Assembly (NCBI RefSeq): GCF_014202435.1
Contig: NZ_JACHGU010000002.1
Coordinates: 620,001-684,000 of the forward strand
Direction: 5' to 3'
Source: Pseudoxanthomonas broegbernensis
GTDB taxonomy: Bacteria; Pseudomonadota; Gammaproteobacteria; Xanthomonadales; Xanthomonadaceae
DNA length: 64,000 nt
The position numbers and the translations under genes are program-made. Within the stretch, counting starts at the first letter, position 1; each line of letters starts with the position of its first letter. The notes beneath the pieces were generated by a model. It saw only the letters and a list, made by a program, of their open reading frames with translations, ran no database searches and was not told the origin of the DNA. This document shows, piece after piece, positions 34,887 to 44,767 of this stretch.

Positions 34887-36260
34887 ATGCAGGTCGAATT
34901 CCACGGCGCGGCCGGCGAGGTGACCGGTTCCATGCACCTGGTCGAGGCCGCCGGGCGGCGGGTGCTGCTGGACTGCGGGATGCTGCAGGGCCGCCGCGAA
35001 CTGGAAGCGGGCAATGCCGATCCGTTCCCCTTCGACCCGGCCGGCCTGGACGCACTGGTCCTCAGCCATGCGCACATCGACCACATCGGCCGGGTGCCGC
35101 TGCTGGTCGCGCGCGGGTTCGGCGGGCCGGTCTGGCTGCAGCGCGCCACCGCCGACCTGCTGCCGGTGATGCTGGAGGACGCCGCCTCGCTGGCCGAGTC
35201 GGAAGCCGAGCGCGCCAACCGCCACCGCGATCCCGGGCAGCCGCCCCAGGTGCCGCTGTTCACCCGCCAGGACGTGGCCGCCGTGCTGGAGCTGCTGCGT
35301 CCGCTGGACTACGACGCGCGCACCGCGATCCTGCCGGGCGTGGAGATCGCCCTGCGCGATGCCGGCCACATCCTCGGCTCGAGCATCGTCGAGCTGTGGG
35401 CCGACGGGAGGAAGCTGGTGTTCTCCGGCGACCTTGGCCCGAAGGGCACGCCGATCCTGCGCGACCCGGCGGCCGTCGAGGAGGCCGACCTGGTGTTGAT
35501 GGAATCCACCTACGGCGACCGCAACCACCGCGAGCGCACGGCCACGGTGCGCGAGCTGGGCGAGGTGTTCGAGCATGCCTGGCGCGAGCGCGGCACCGTG
35601 CTGATCCCGGCCTTCGCCGTGGGCCGCACCCAGGAGCTGCTGTACTGGTTCGCGCGCTACTGGGACGAGTGGAAGCTGGAGCGCTGGCGGATCTTCCTCG
35701 ACAGCCCCATGGCCGGCAAGGTGGTCGGCGTGTACGACCGCCACCACGCGCTGTTCGACGAACAGGCGCGCGAGGTCTGGCGGCGCAAGCCCTCGCCGTT
35801 CCGCCTGCCCAACCTGCACGTCACCGCGACCACGCAGGAGTCGATGGGGATCAACGCCATCGACGGCGGCGCGATCGTGATCGCCGGCTCGGGCATGGCC
35901 AACGGCGGCCGCATCCAGCACCACCTGCGCCACCGCCTGGGCCGGCGCGACACCCACGTGGTGTTCGTCGGCTACCAGGCCGAGGGCACGCTGGGCCGGC
36001 GCCTGGTCGAGCGCGCGCCCTGGGTGCGCATCCATGGCCGCGACCACCGGGTGAATGCGCAGATCCATACCGTCGGCGGGCTGTCCGCCCATACCGACCA
36101 GCAAGGGCTGATCGAGTGGTACGGCCATTTCCGCAACGCGCCGCCGCTGGTGCTGGTGCATGGCGAGGACCGCGCGCGCGAAGCGCTGGCCGGCGAGATC
36201 GGCCAGCGCTTCGGCACGCAGGCGATCCTGGCCCGGCCCGGGATGCGCCGCACGGTCTGA
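34887..36260 (+). CDS. Beta-CASP metallo-beta-lactamase fold protein (RNase/CPSF-like)
   Basis: A 457-residue protein with metal motif SHAHIDH (His61, His63, Asp65, His66), GHILGSS and FSGDLG in the lactamase part. The beta-CASP insert shows ESTYGDRNH, IPAFAVGRTQELL and SGMANGGRIQHHL. The C-terminus has VGGLSAHTDQQGL. This matches bacterial homologues of the mRNA 3'-end factor CPSF73, which are exo- or endoribonucleases. The ATG at 34887 follows GGGAGGG at a good distance, so I preferred it to the in-frame codon at 34839. Confidence 0.93.
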   Translation: MQVEFHGAAGEVTGSMHLVEAAGRRVLLDCGMLQGRRELEAGNADPFPFDPAGLDALVLSHAHIDHIGRVPLLVARGFGGPVWLQRATADLLPVMLEDAASLAESEAERANRHRDPGQPPQVPLFTRQDVAAVLELLRPLDYDARTAILPGVEIALRDAGHILGSSIVELWADGRKLVFSGDLGPKGTPILRDPAAVEEADLVLMESTYGDRNHRERTATVRELGEVFEHAWRERGTVLIPAFAVGRTQELLYWFARYWDEWKLERWRIFLDSPMAGKVVGVYDRHHALFDEQAREVWRRKPSPFRLPNLHVTATTQESMGINAIDGGAIVIAGSGMANGGRIQHHLRHRLGRRDTHVVFVGYQAEGTLGRRLVERAPWVRIHGRDHRVNAQIHTVGGLSAHTDQQGLIEWYGHFRNAPPLVLVHGEDRAREALAGEIGQRFGTQAILARPGMRRTV

Positions 36261-36282
36261 ACCCGCCGCCGGCAACGCGCGC

Positions 36283-36375
36283 CGCAGGAGCGCTCCCCGG
36301 GAGTGGTTGCTTGCCCGCGATTCCCATCCCGCCTTCCGGCCGCGCGCCCGAAGGGCGTTCCTGCGAGGGGCGGAA
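36283..36375. repeat. REP-like inverted repeat, type 1 relative
   Basis: CGCAGGAGCGCTCC near 36284 and GGGCGTTCCTGCG near 36355-36367 form imperfect inverted arms, similar to the element at 14793-14873. It fills the gap between the beta-CASP gene and the oxidoreductase. Confidence 0.45.
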
Positions 36376-36438
36376 GCTATCGCGCCAAGGGCCCCGCTGC
36401 GGAGCGAGCCGCGCTGGCCGAAGTGGTATACCTGCCGC

Positions 36439-38040
36439 ATGCGCATCGGCGATGCCAATCGCGACGTCCTCCTGGTCGGCGGCGGCCACAACGGCCTGGT
36501 CTGCGCGGCCTACCTGGCCCGGGCCGGGTTGAAGGTCACCGTGCTCGAGCGCCGCGGCACGGTCGGCGGGGCGGCGGTGACCGAGGAGTTCCATCCCGGC
36601 TTCCGCAACTCGGTGGCTTCCTACACCGTCTCGTTGCTGCAGCCCAAGGTGATCGCCGATCTGGACCTGCACGGCCACGGCCTGTGCATCGTCCGCCGCC
36701 GCCGTGACAACTTCCTGCCGCTGCCGGACGGCGGCTACCTGCTCACCGGCGCGGGCCGCACCGGTGAGCAGGTAGCCAAGTTCTCCACGCGCGACGCCGA
36801 GGCCCTGCCGGCCTACGAGGCGCGCCTGGAGGCCATCGCCGACGTGCTGCGTGCATTGGCCCTGCAGCCGCCGCCCAACGTCACCGACGGCGGCTGGTGG
36901 AAGGCGTTGCCGGAACTGCTGCGCACCGCGCGCCTGGGCCGGCGCCTGCACGCGCTGGACGAGCCCCTGCGCCAGGAACTGCTGGACCTGTTTGCGCTGT
37001 CGGCGGCCGAGTACCTGGACCGCTGGTTCGAGAGCGCGCCGATCAAGGCGCTGTTCGGCTTCGACGGCATCGTCGGCAACTACGCCAGCCCGTACGCGCC
37101 GGGGACCGCCTACGTGTTGCTGCACCACGTATTCGGCGAGGTGGACGGGGCCAAGGGCGCCTGGGGCCATGCCCTCGGTGGGATGGGCGCGATCACCCAG
37201 GCGATGGCACGCGCGGCGCAGGCGGCCGGTGCGGAAATTCGCACCGGCGCCGGCGTGCGCGAGGTGCTGGTGGAGCGCGGCCGCGCGGTCGGCGTGGTCA
37301 CCGAGGCCGGCCGAACCCTGCGCGCCCGCGCGGTGGTCGCCAACGTCAACCCGAAGCTGCTCTACCAGCGGCTGCTGCCGGCCGAGGCAGTGCCGCCGGC
37401 CACCCGCGAGCGGATGCTCCACTGGCGCTGCGGCTCGGGTACTTTCCGCATGAACGTGGCCCTGTCGCGGTTGCCGGACTTCACCGTGCTGCCCGGGCAG
37501 GGCGACCACCTCACCGCCGGGATCATCCTCGCCCCCAGCCTGGACTACATGGACCGCGCCTGGCGCGACGCGCGCGAACACGGCTGGTCGCGCGAGCCCA
37601 TCGTGGAGATGCTCATCCCTTCCACCCTGGACGACTCGCTGGCGCCGCCGGGCATGCACGTGGCCAGCCTGTTCTGCCAGCACGTGGCACCGGCGCTGCC
37701 CGGTGGACGCAGTTGGGACGACCACCGCGAGGAGGTGGCCGACCTGATGGTCGCCACGGTGGACCGCCACGCGCCCGGCTTCGCCGCCTCGGTGCTGGGC
37801 CGGCAGGCGCTGTCGCCGCTGGACCTGGAGCGCGAGTTCGGCCTGCTCGGCGGCGACATCTTCCATGGCGCCTTGAGCCTGAACCAGTTGTTCTCGGCGC
37901 GGCCGATGCTCGGCCAGGCGGACTATCGCGGTGCCATCCCCGGCCTCTACCTGTGCGGCTCGGGCACCCATCCGGGGGGCGGCGTCACCGGTGCGCCGGG
38001 GCACAACGCGGCGCAGGCGGTGATCGCGGACCTGCGCTAG
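36439..38040 (+). CDS. FAD-dependent oxidoreductase, PYROXD2/phytoene desaturase-like
   Basis: A 533-residue flavoprotein. The dinucleotide-binding GGGHNGLVCAAYLARAG (from Gly14) and VLERRGTVGGAA lie at the N-terminus, and the C-terminal CGSGTHPGGGVTGAPGHNAA closes the FAD site. Overall length and these motifs match the PYROXD2 branch of the carotenoid-desaturase superfamily. No carotenoid genes are near, so a role in pigment synthesis is unlikely. The substrate is unknown. Confidence 0.9.
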   Translation: MRIGDANRDVLLVGGGHNGLVCAAYLARAGLKVTVLERRGTVGGAAVTEEFHPGFRNSVASYTVSLLQPKVIADLDLHGHGLCIVRRRRDNFLPLPDGGYLLTGAGRTGEQVAKFSTRDAEALPAYEARLEAIADVLRALALQPPPNVTDGGWWKALPELLRTARLGRRLHALDEPLRQELLDLFALSAAEYLDRWFESAPIKALFGFDGIVGNYASPYAPGTAYVLLHHVFGEVDGAKGAWGHALGGMGAITQAMARAAQAAGAEIRTGAGVREVLVERGRAVGVVTEAGRTLRARAVVANVNPKLLYQRLLPAEAVPPATRERMLHWRCGSGTFRMNVALSRLPDFTVLPGQGDHLTAGIILAPSLDYMDRAWRDAREHGWSREPIVEMLIPSTLDDSLAPPGMHVASLFCQHVAPALPGGRSWDDHREEVADLMVATVDRHAPGFAASVLGRQALSPLDLEREFGLLGGDIFHGALSLNQLFSARPMLGQADYRGAIPGLYLCGSGTHPGGGVTGAPGHNAAQAVIADLR

Positions 38041-38078
38041 TTGGCGGTACCGCCGGTACCGTGTTCATCGCTTCCTGT

Positions 38079-38164
38079 GGGAGCCGATTTCAGTCGGCGA
38101 CATGGGCCGGCGCCAGGCATGGCCGGGCATCGCGGCATGGCGGTCGCCGGCGATGCACGGCTCC
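38079..38164. repeat. REP-like element, type 2, with inverted arms
   Basis: GGAGCCG at 38080-38086 and CGGCTCC at 38158-38164 can pair, with further complementarity between TCGGCGAC (38094-38101) and GTCGCCGG (38143-38150). It is related to the element at 16141-16178. It sits between two convergent genes, and could act as a two-way terminator. Confidence 0.5.
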
Positions 38165-38204
38165 TGCAGCGGCGGGCCGGGTTCGACGCGTAGCCGCCAT
38201 CCCA

Positions 38205-40115
38205 TCAGGGTTGCGCCGCTTCCGCCGCTTCCGCCGCTTCCGGATCGCCGGCCTTGGCCCCGGGCGCCCCGGGCGCAGGGGCCTGTTCCGCGCGATCCCG
38301 CTGCGCGTCGAGCCACGCGTCGATCTTGGCCTCCAGCACGTCCAGTGGCACCGAGCCGTCCTTGAGCACCTCGGCGTGGAAGGCGCGCAGGTCGAAGCGC
38401 TCGCCCAGGGCGGCCTGCGCGCGCTGGCGCAGTTCGGCGATCTTCATCATGCCGATCCAGTAGGCCAGCGCCTGGCCGGGCATGGCCAGGTAGCGCTCGG
38501 TCTCGGCGGCCGCTTCGTCGCGGCCGATGGCCGAGTTCGAGGTCATGTAGTCGATGACCTGCTCGCGGGTCCAGCCCTGGCTGTGCAGGCCGGTATCCAC
38601 GACCAGGCGGATGGCGCGCAGCAGTTCGTTCTGCAGCCGGCCGAAACGCGAGTAGGCGTCCTCGTGGAGGCCCAGGTCCTCGCCCAGCGACTCGGCGTAC
38701 AGGCCCCAGCCCTCGGTGAACGCGGCCTCGCCGCCATAGCGGCGGAACGCGGGCAGGTCGTGCAATTCCTGCTGCAGGGCCAACTGCACGTGATGGCCGG
38801 GAATGGCCTCGTGCAGGAACAGCACTTCCGCCTCCCAGGTCCGGCGACGGGGCAGGTCGTGGGTGTTGACGTAGAAGATGCCGGGCCCGCTTTCGCCCGG
38901 CGGCGTGTACGCGCCCGCGGGCGCGGACGGGGCGCGGTACGGCTCGGTGGGGCGGATCTCCAGGCCGGTGCGCGGCAGCAGCGAGAACAGGCGCGGCATC
39001 CGCTCCTCCACCTGCGCCTGCAATGCCTGGTAGCGGGCCAGCTGCGCCGCCTCGTCGGCGAACCGGAAGCGCGCGTCCTGCTGCATGAAGCGGAAGAACT
39101 TGGGCATCGAGCCGCGGAACCTGGCCTGCTTCATCAGCGCCTGGATCTGGCCGTGGATGTGCTTGACCTGCTCCTGCCCCATCCGGTGGATGCGTTCGGC
39201 GGGCAGGTCGATGGTGGTGCTCTGGCGCACGTTGTAGGCGTACCACTGCGCGCCGCCGGGCAGGGCGTCCAGACCGGCGCTGGCACGGGTGGCCGGCAGG
39301 TACTCGGTGGCGATGAAGCCGCGCAGCCGGCGATAGGCCGGCATCAGCCGGGTTTCGATCAGCCGCCGGTACTCGGCGTCCAGGCGCGTGCGCTCGGCCT
39401 CGGGGAAGTCGGCGGGCATGTTGCGCACCGGCGCCCAGAACAGCGTTTCCTCGGCGCTGGGCCGGATCAGCGCGTCCAGTTGCGGCAGCACCTTCTCCAT
39501 CAGCGGGCGCGGCTGGACGACGCCGGCGGCCATGCCCTCGCGCATGTTGGCGATGGCCTGGTCGAACAGCGCCGGCACGTCCCGTGCGCGCCGCGCCCAG
39601 GCGTCATAGTCGGCCACGGTGCGGAACGGCTGCGCGCTGGCGCCCGAGCCGAGCATGGCCACCAGCGTGGCCGGGTTGTTGAACGGGCTGACCGGCAGCA
39701 TCCAGCCGGGGAAGCGCTCGCCCTCCAGCGCATCGCGCGCGTTGCGCACGAAGATCCGGTAGCTGAGCAGGTCCTGCCCCTCCAGGCCTTCCTCGCCGAC
39801 CGCTTCGACCTTGCCCAGCCATTCGGCGGTGAGCTCGTGGCTGCGCTGGCGGAAGGCGGCCGACAGGTAGTTGGGCAGGTGGTCGTTGTAGCGGGCTTCG
39901 CCCTGGAAGGTGGCCTGCAGCGGGTTGAGCTTGAGCGCCGCCTCCCAGTAGTCGGCGTACAGCCGCTGCAGCTTCCCGGCCTTGTCCTGTACCGTCGCCT
40001 GCCTGGCGGCTGCAGGCCGTTTCGCCTTGGCGGGCGCGGCCTCGGCGGCGGGCGCGGATGCCGCCAGCAGCAGGGCCAGGGGCATGGCCAGCCAGCGCGA
40101 CCGGGGAGCGGGCAT
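38205..40115 (-). CDS. Secreted DUF885 family protein, putative metallopeptidase
   Basis: A 636-residue protein with a signal peptide (RSRWLAMPLALLLAASAPAAEAA). The DUF885 hallmark HEAIPGHH is at residues 435-442, followed by FTEGWGLYAESLG, consistent with a gluzincin-type zinc peptidase. Further family segments are YYVNTHDLP-like IFYVNTHDLPRR and MPGQALAYWIGMMKI. The tail is an Ala/Pro/Glu-rich low-complexity stretch (EQAPAPGAPGAKAGDPEAAE). Substrates are unknown. The ATG at 40115 puts the signal peptide first. Confidence 0.9.
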   Translation of the reverse strand: MPAPRSRWLAMPLALLLAASAPAAEAAPAKAKRPAAARQATVQDKAGKLQRLYADYWEAALKLNPLQATFQGEARYNDHLPNYLSAAFRQRSHELTAEWLGKVEAVGEEGLEGQDLLSYRIFVRNARDALEGERFPGWMLPVSPFNNPATLVAMLGSGASAQPFRTVADYDAWARRARDVPALFDQAIANMREGMAAGVVQPRPLMEKVLPQLDALIRPSAEETLFWAPVRNMPADFPEAERTRLDAEYRRLIETRLMPAYRRLRGFIATEYLPATRASAGLDALPGGAQWYAYNVRQSTTIDLPAERIHRMGQEQVKHIHGQIQALMKQARFRGSMPKFFRFMQQDARFRFADEAAQLARYQALQAQVEERMPRLFSLLPRTGLEIRPTEPYRAPSAPAGAYTPPGESGPGIFYVNTHDLPRRRTWEAEVLFLHEAIPGHHVQLALQQELHDLPAFRRYGGEAAFTEGWGLYAESLGEDLGLHEDAYSRFGRLQNELLRAIRLVVDTGLHSQGWTREQVIDYMTSNSAIGRDEAAAETERYLAMPGQALAYWIGMMKIAELRQRAQAALGERFDLRAFHAEVLKDGSVPLDVLEAKIDAWLDAQRDRAEQAPAPGAPGAKAGDPEAAEAAEAAQP

Positions 40116-40204
40116 GGGCGATTCCTGAAGACGCGAAGCACCGCAGAGTGCCGCATCCGGCCGGCGCAGGCCAGCACCGCCGGCCATCGCCGACTATCGC
40201 CGGC

Positions 40205-40982
40205 TCAGGCGGCAGCGTGCTCGCGCAGTTCGCGCGCGCGCGCCGCGCCCAGGTAGGCGGCGATGCCGCGCCGCATCAGGTACAGCAACGGGATCAGCGC
40301 GATCGCGCACAGCATCTTGTAGGCGTAGTTGAGCGTGCTCACCGCCAGGAACAGCGATGCCGGCCACTTCTGCGGGCCGAGCACGAAGGCGATCCAGATC
40401 ACCACGAAGCTGTCCACCAACTGCGAGACGGCAGTCGAGCCGGTGGCGCGCAGCCATACCAGCCGCTCGCCGGTGGCGCGGCGGATGCGATGGAACACGG
40501 ACACGTCGATCAGTTGCCCGACCAGGAACGACCAGCGAGCCGGCGATGGTCCACAGGCCCTGGCCGAACACCGCCGCGAACGCGGCCTGGTAGTCCGGCA
40601 CCCCCTGCGCCTGCGCCGCCGTGCGCCACCAGGCGGCCGGCGCCAGCGCGATCGCGGCGAAGGCGAACACGAACCCGTACAGGATCAAGCCCACCGCCAG
40701 CCAGGAGATGAACTTCACCCCGCGCCGGCCGAAGAACTCGTTGATGGTGTCGGTCATGATGAACACGACCGGCCACAGCAGGGTGCCGGCGGTGAAGCTG
40801 AGCGAGCCGGTCTGGCCGAACAGGTTCCATTCCAGCGGGCGCAGCCCCAGGGTGTCCTCCAGGGCGAAGATCTTGACCCCGATGAACTCGGCCAGCGCCG
40901 CGTTGACGCAGAAGAACGCCGCCAGTGCGATGAACAGCCGGACCGCGCGGTCGTCGAGCGTGCGCGCGGCCGGCGCGGTCAC
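40205..40982 (-). pseudogene. yhhQ: YhhQ-type queuosine precursor transporter, frameshifted
   Basis: The N-terminal part (MTAPAARTLDDRAVRLF ... TIAGSLV, from GTG at 40982) and the C-terminal part (FLVGQLIDVSVFHRIRRATGE ... ELREHAAA) both match the DUF165/VUT family importing preQ0 or preQ1. They are in different frames. The break is at about 40529, where one extra G (or two missing bases) separates SLV from FLVGQLID. All other parts look intact, which suggests a recent mutation or a sequencing error. The GTG overlaps the DUF502 stop by four bases. The tgt gene of the same pathway is in this window. Confidence 0.87.
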
Positions 40983-41656
40983 TTGCGCTCGCCCGCGCGG
41001 GTGAAGGGCATGCTCTCCGGCGCTACCGCGCCGCCGGAGATGATGAAGCTCATCGCCTGGTCAACGGTCCAGTCGGTCGGGGTCAGCAGCTCCACCGGCA
41101 CCACCTCCAGGTAGCCGGAGGTGGGGTTGGGCGTGGTCGGCACGTACACCGCCGCCAGCTCGCGCCCGCTGCCTTCCTCCTTCAGCACCCGGGTGACCAG
41201 GCCGATGGACTTCATGTCCCGGTGCGGGAAGTCGATCAGGACCACGCGCTGGGTGCTGCCCGGCTTGGTCTGCAGGATGTCCAGCAGCTTGCGCGCGCTG
41301 GTATAGATCACGTTGGCCAGGGGCACGCGGGAGATGAGCGCCTCGAACCAGCCCAGCAGGCGCTGGCCGATCACCCGCCGCGCCAGCACGCCCACGCCCA
41401 GGATCACCAGCAAGGTGGCCAGCATGGCGATGGTGGTCTGCACCCCCAGCGCGTTGAACCAGCCCAGGGAGCCGGGGAACGAATCGGCGATGCGCTGCGA
41501 CAGCGGCACCACCCAGGGGCTGCTGATGCCCGACAGCAGCACGAACACGAACTTGACCACCACCCAGGTCAGCCAGATCGGCAGCAGGGTCAACAGGCCG
41601 GTGAGGAACAGGCGTTGCAGCGAGGCGCGCTGCGGCGCATTGGCATCGGGGGACAT
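40979..41656 (-). CDS. DUF502 membrane protein
   Basis: A 225-residue protein with two membrane segments near the N-terminus (LFLTGLLTLLPIWLTWVVVKFVFVLL and TTIAMLATLLVILGVGVLARRVIG). It then has the DUF502 motifs IYTSARKLLD, VVLIDFPHRDMKSIGLVT and YVPTTPNPTSGYLEVVP. The family is widespread and its function undefined. Its end overlaps the start of the yhhQ pseudogene, so the two were one operon. Confidence 0.92.
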   Translation of the reverse strand: MSPDANAPQRASLQRLFLTGLLTLLPIWLTWVVVKFVFVLLSGISSPWVVPLSQRIADSFPGSLGWFNALGVQTTIAMLATLLVILGVGVLARRVIGQRLLGWFEALISRVPLANVIYTSARKLLDILQTKPGSTQRVVLIDFPHRDMKSIGLVTRVLKEEGSGRELAAVYVPTTPNPTSGYLEVVPVELLTPTDWTVDQAMSFIISGGAVAPESMPFTRAGERK

Positions 41657-41831
41657 GGCGCGATTGTAGCGTCCGGCGCGGGCGCGCTGTCCGGCAAGGA
41701 AGGCCCGCCGTCCGGGAGGGCGCGCCGGCGGCCCCGGCCGTGGGAAGCGTGCGGCCCGGGCGCCATCCGGCCCGGGCCGCACGCCGTGCGCGGGCATGCC
41801 CGGCGCGTGTGGGTTTCCCCCGCGGCCGCTC

Positions 41832-42311
41832 TCAGCCGCCTGCCGCGTCGTCCGTGGCCGGCCGCCGGTCCGGCTTGCGCCGTACGTACACCTGCTTGCG
41901 CACGCGGGCGACGACCTCGCCCGAGGCATCGGCCACCTCGTTGTCGAACCAGTGCAGGTACTTGTCGCCGCCGGCGGTGGCCGCGTGGATCCCGTCCAGC
42001 ACGGCATCGTCCACCAAGAACGAAGTGGATACGGTGCCGCGCCCGGGCTTGACGAACTCGATGGCCGCGGAGCGGTCCCAGACGAAGTAGTCGCGCCCCA
42101 GCCGGTGCATCAGCAGCAGCATCCAGAACGGGTCGGTCATGGCGAACAGGCTGCCGCCGAAGTGGGTGCCCACGTAGTTGCGGTTCCAGGGGCGCATCCG
42201 CAGTTCCACCCGGGCGCTGCGCCAGTCGGGCGCGATCCGCGCCACGTGGATGCCGGCGAACAGGAACGGCGGCCACAGGTTCATGCCCACGCGCAGGGTG
42301 GAGGCTTTCAT
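41832..42311 (-). CDS. DUF4442 hotdog-fold protein (thioesterase-like)
   Basis: A 159-residue protein starting MKASTLRVGMNLWPPFLFAGI. The segment RNYVGTHFGGSLFAMTDPF, with an Asn/His and a Gly-rich turn, is the DUF4442 hotdog signature, related to PaaI/YiiD thioesterases. The C-terminus is a charged tail. Likely acts on an acyl thioester, substrate unknown. It is divergent from accD, with about 150 bases between. Confidence 0.88.
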   Translation of the reverse strand: MKASTLRVGMNLWPPFLFAGIHVARIAPDWRSARVELRMRPWNRNYVGTHFGGSLFAMTDPFWMLLLMHRLGRDYFVWDRSAAIEFVKPGRGTVSTSFLVDDAVLDGIHAATAGGDKYLHWFDNEVADASGEVVARVRKQVYVRRKPDRRPATDDAAGG

Positions 42312-42465
42312 GGAGGCACGAGCAGGGAGCCGAGGAAGCCCCAGTTTACCGTACGCATTGGTACGGAGTGGGCCCGCCCGGGGCGCCGCGCCGGGATGCG
42401 TGAGCTAGACTGTCGCTCTTTAATCCGGCCGGACTCCGGCCCCTGAACGGAACCGACATTCCCGA

Positions 42466-43359
42466 ATGAGCTGGCTCAGCAAACTGATGCCCTCCGGCAT
42501 CCGCACCGATTCCGGCGCGAGCCGCAAGCGCAACGTGCCCGAGGGCCTGTGGGAGAAGTGCGACCGCTGCGGCGCGGTGCTGTACCGCCCGGAGCTGGAG
42601 GAAAACCTCGAGGTCTGCCCCAAGTGCGCCCACCACATGCCGATCCGTGCCCGTGCCCGGCTGGCGTCGCTGTTCGATCCCGGCAGCACCACCGAGATCG
42701 CCGCCACCCTGGCGCCGACCGACGTGCTCAAGTTCAGGGATTCCAAGCGCTACGCCGACCGGATCAAGGCCACCCAGAAGGCCACCGGCGAGTTCGACGC
42801 GCTGGTGGCGATGGAGGGCCTGCTCAAGGGCCGGCCGCTGGTGGCCAGCGCCTTCGACTTCGCCTACATGGGCGGCTCGATGGGTTCGGTGGTGGGCGAG
42901 AAGTTCTCCCGGGCCGGCGAGCGTGCGCTGGAACTGGGCGCGCCCTTCGTCAACTTCTCCGCCAGCGGCGGGGCGCGCATGCAGGAGAGCCTGTTCTCGC
43001 TGATGCAGATGGCCAAGACCTCGGCGGTGCTGGCCCGGTTGCGCGAGGCCGGCATTCCCTACGTCTCGGTGCTCACCCATCCCACCACCGGCGGGGTGTC
43101 GGCCAGCCTGGCCATGCTCGGCGACCTGAACATCGCCGAGCCGCACGCCCAGATCGGCTTCGCCGGCCCGCGAGTGATCGAGCAGACCGTGCGCGAGAAG
43201 CTGCCGGAAGGCTTCCAGCGCTCGGAATTCCTGCTCGACCACGGCGCCATCGACCAGATCTGCGACCGCCGCGAGCTGCGCGACCGCCTGGCCGCGCTGC
43301 TGGCGATGATGATGCGCCAGCCCAGGCCAGAGGATGCCGACACGCTGGACGCGGCATGA
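42466..43359 (+). CDS. accD: Acetyl-CoA carboxylase carboxyltransferase subunit beta
   Basis: AccD (297 aa, E. coli 304) together with AccA transfers the carboxyl group from biotin to acetyl-CoA to make malonyl-CoA for fatty acids. The N-terminal zinc ribbon has Cys32, Cys35, Cys51 and Cys54. The carboxylase core shows [30 protein letters not shown] and [13 protein letters not shown]. Its TGA overlaps the glmM ATG (ATGA at 43356-43359). Confidence 0.97.
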   Translation: MSWLSKLMPSGIRTDSGASRKRNVPEGLWEKCDRCGAVLYRPELEENLEVCPKCAHHMPIRARARLASLFDPGSTTEIAATLAPTDVLKFRDSKRYADRIKATQKATGEFDALVAMEGLLKGRPLVASAFDFAYMGGSMGSVVGEKFSRAGERALELGAPFVNFSASGGARMQESLFSLMQMAKTSAVLARLREAGIPYVSVLTHPTTGGVSASLAMLGDLNIAEPHAQIGFAGPRVIEQTVREKLPEGFQRSEFLLDHGAIDQICDRRELRDRLAALLAMMMRQPRPEDADTLDAA

Positions 43360-44708
43360 GCGGGGCGCGGCGCTATTTCGGGACCGACGGCATCCGCGGC
43401 CGGGTCGGGCGGGGCGCGATCTCGGCCGACTTCGTCCTGCGCCTGGGCAACGCCCTGGGCCGGGTGCTGTCCGCGGGCCGCGACGGCCGGCGCACGGTGG
43501 TGATCGGCAAGGACACTCGCATCTCCGGCTACATGTTCGAGGCGGCGCTGGAGGCCGGGCTGGTCGCCGCCGGCGTGGACGTGCAACTGCTCGGGCCGAT
43601 GCCGACCCCGGCGGTGGCCTTCCTCACCCGCACCCTGGGCGCGGACGCTGGCATCGTCATCAGCGCTTCGCACAATCCGCACTACGACAACGGCATCAAG
43701 TTCTTCTCCGCCCAGGGCGAGAAGCTGGACGACGCCACCGAACTGGCGATCGAGGCCGCGCTGGACGGCGCGTTCGCCACCGTGGAGTCGGAACGGCTGG
43801 GCAAGGCGGTGCGTGCGCGCGACGCGGTTGGCCGCTACATGGAATTCTGCAAGGCCGGCGTGCCGCGCGGCTTCGACCTGCGCGGGCTGAAGATCGTGCT
43901 GGACTGCGCCCACGGCGCCACTTACCACATCGCCCCGCCGCTGTTCCGCGAGCTGGGTGCGCAGGTGGTGGCCATCGGCGCGGACCCGGACGGGCTGAAC
44001 ATCAATGCCGGCGTCGGCTCGATGCACATCGACACCCTCGCCGGGAAGGTGCGCGAAGCCGGCGCCGACCTGGGCATCGCCTTCGACGGCGACGGCGACC
44101 GGGTGCTGATGGTGGATGATCGCGGCGATCCGGTGGACGGCGACGGCCTGCTGTACGTGCTGGCCCGCGACTGGCAGGCCAGCGGCCGCCTGCACGGGCC
44201 GGTGGTCGGCACCCTGATGACCAACTACGGGCTGGAGCAGGCGCTGGCCCGGGCCGGCATCCCGTTCCAGCGGGCCCGGGTGGGCGACCGCTACGTCCAC
44301 CAGGCGCTGGTGGAGGGCGGCGGCGTGCTGGGCGGCGAGGCCTCCGGCCACCTGCTGTGCCTGGACCGCGCCACCACCGGCGACGCCATCGTCAGCGCCC
44401 TGCAGGTGCTGGATGCGCTGCGCCGTTCCGGCCACAGCCTGCGCCAGGCCCTGGAAGGGCTGTCCACCGTGCCGCAGAAGACGGTCAACGTGCGCCTGGC
44501 CGACCAGGCCGCGCGCCCGGCCGAGGCGCCCTCGGTGAAGGCGGCCTTGGCGCAGGCCCAGGCCGCGGTGCAGGGCAGGGGCCGGGCGTTCCTGCGCCCC
44601 TCCGGCACCGAGCCGGTGGTGCGGGTGACGGTGGAGGCCGACGACCCGGCGCTGGTCCAGGCTACCCTGGACCGCCTGGCCGACGCGGTGCGCCAGGCCG
44701 CGGCCTGA
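43356..44708 (+). CDS. glmM: Phosphoglucosamine mutase
   Basis: GlmM (450 aa, E. coli 445) converts glucosamine-6-phosphate to glucosamine-1-phosphate for cell wall precursors. The start YFGTDGIRG, the phosphoserine loop [13 protein letters not shown] (Ser105), the metal loop [18 protein letters not shown] and the phosphate-binding [11 protein letters not shown] are all intact. Coupled to accD by a four-base overlap. Confidence 0.97.
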   Translation: MSGARRYFGTDGIRGRVGRGAISADFVLRLGNALGRVLSAGRDGRRTVVIGKDTRISGYMFEAALEAGLVAAGVDVQLLGPMPTPAVAFLTRTLGADAGIVISASHNPHYDNGIKFFSAQGEKLDDATELAIEAALDGAFATVESERLGKAVRARDAVGRYMEFCKAGVPRGFDLRGLKIVLDCAHGATYHIAPPLFRELGAQVVAIGADPDGLNINAGVGSMHIDTLAGKVREAGADLGIAFDGDGDRVLMVDDRGDPVDGDGLLYVLARDWQASGRLHGPVVGTLMTNYGLEQALARAGIPFQRARVGDRYVHQALVEGGGVLGGEASGHLLCLDRATTGDAIVSALQVLDALRRSGHSLRQALEGLSTVPQKTVNVRLADQAARPAEAPSVKAALAQAQAAVQGRGRAFLRPSGTEPVVRVTVEADDPALVQATLDRLADAVRQAAA

Positions 44709-44767
44709 GGGGCCGCCGGCGCCCAGGCCCGCCCCAGGCCGCAACCGACGCCGAACCGGAGCCGACC

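Noticed and set aside
36897-40256. A 1119-codon open frame on the plus strand, and others such as 1853-4591 and 31454-34480
   Set aside because: They lie over well-recognised genes in other frames, are rich in Arg, Ala, Gly and Pro, and have no family motif. Such frames are expected at this GC content.
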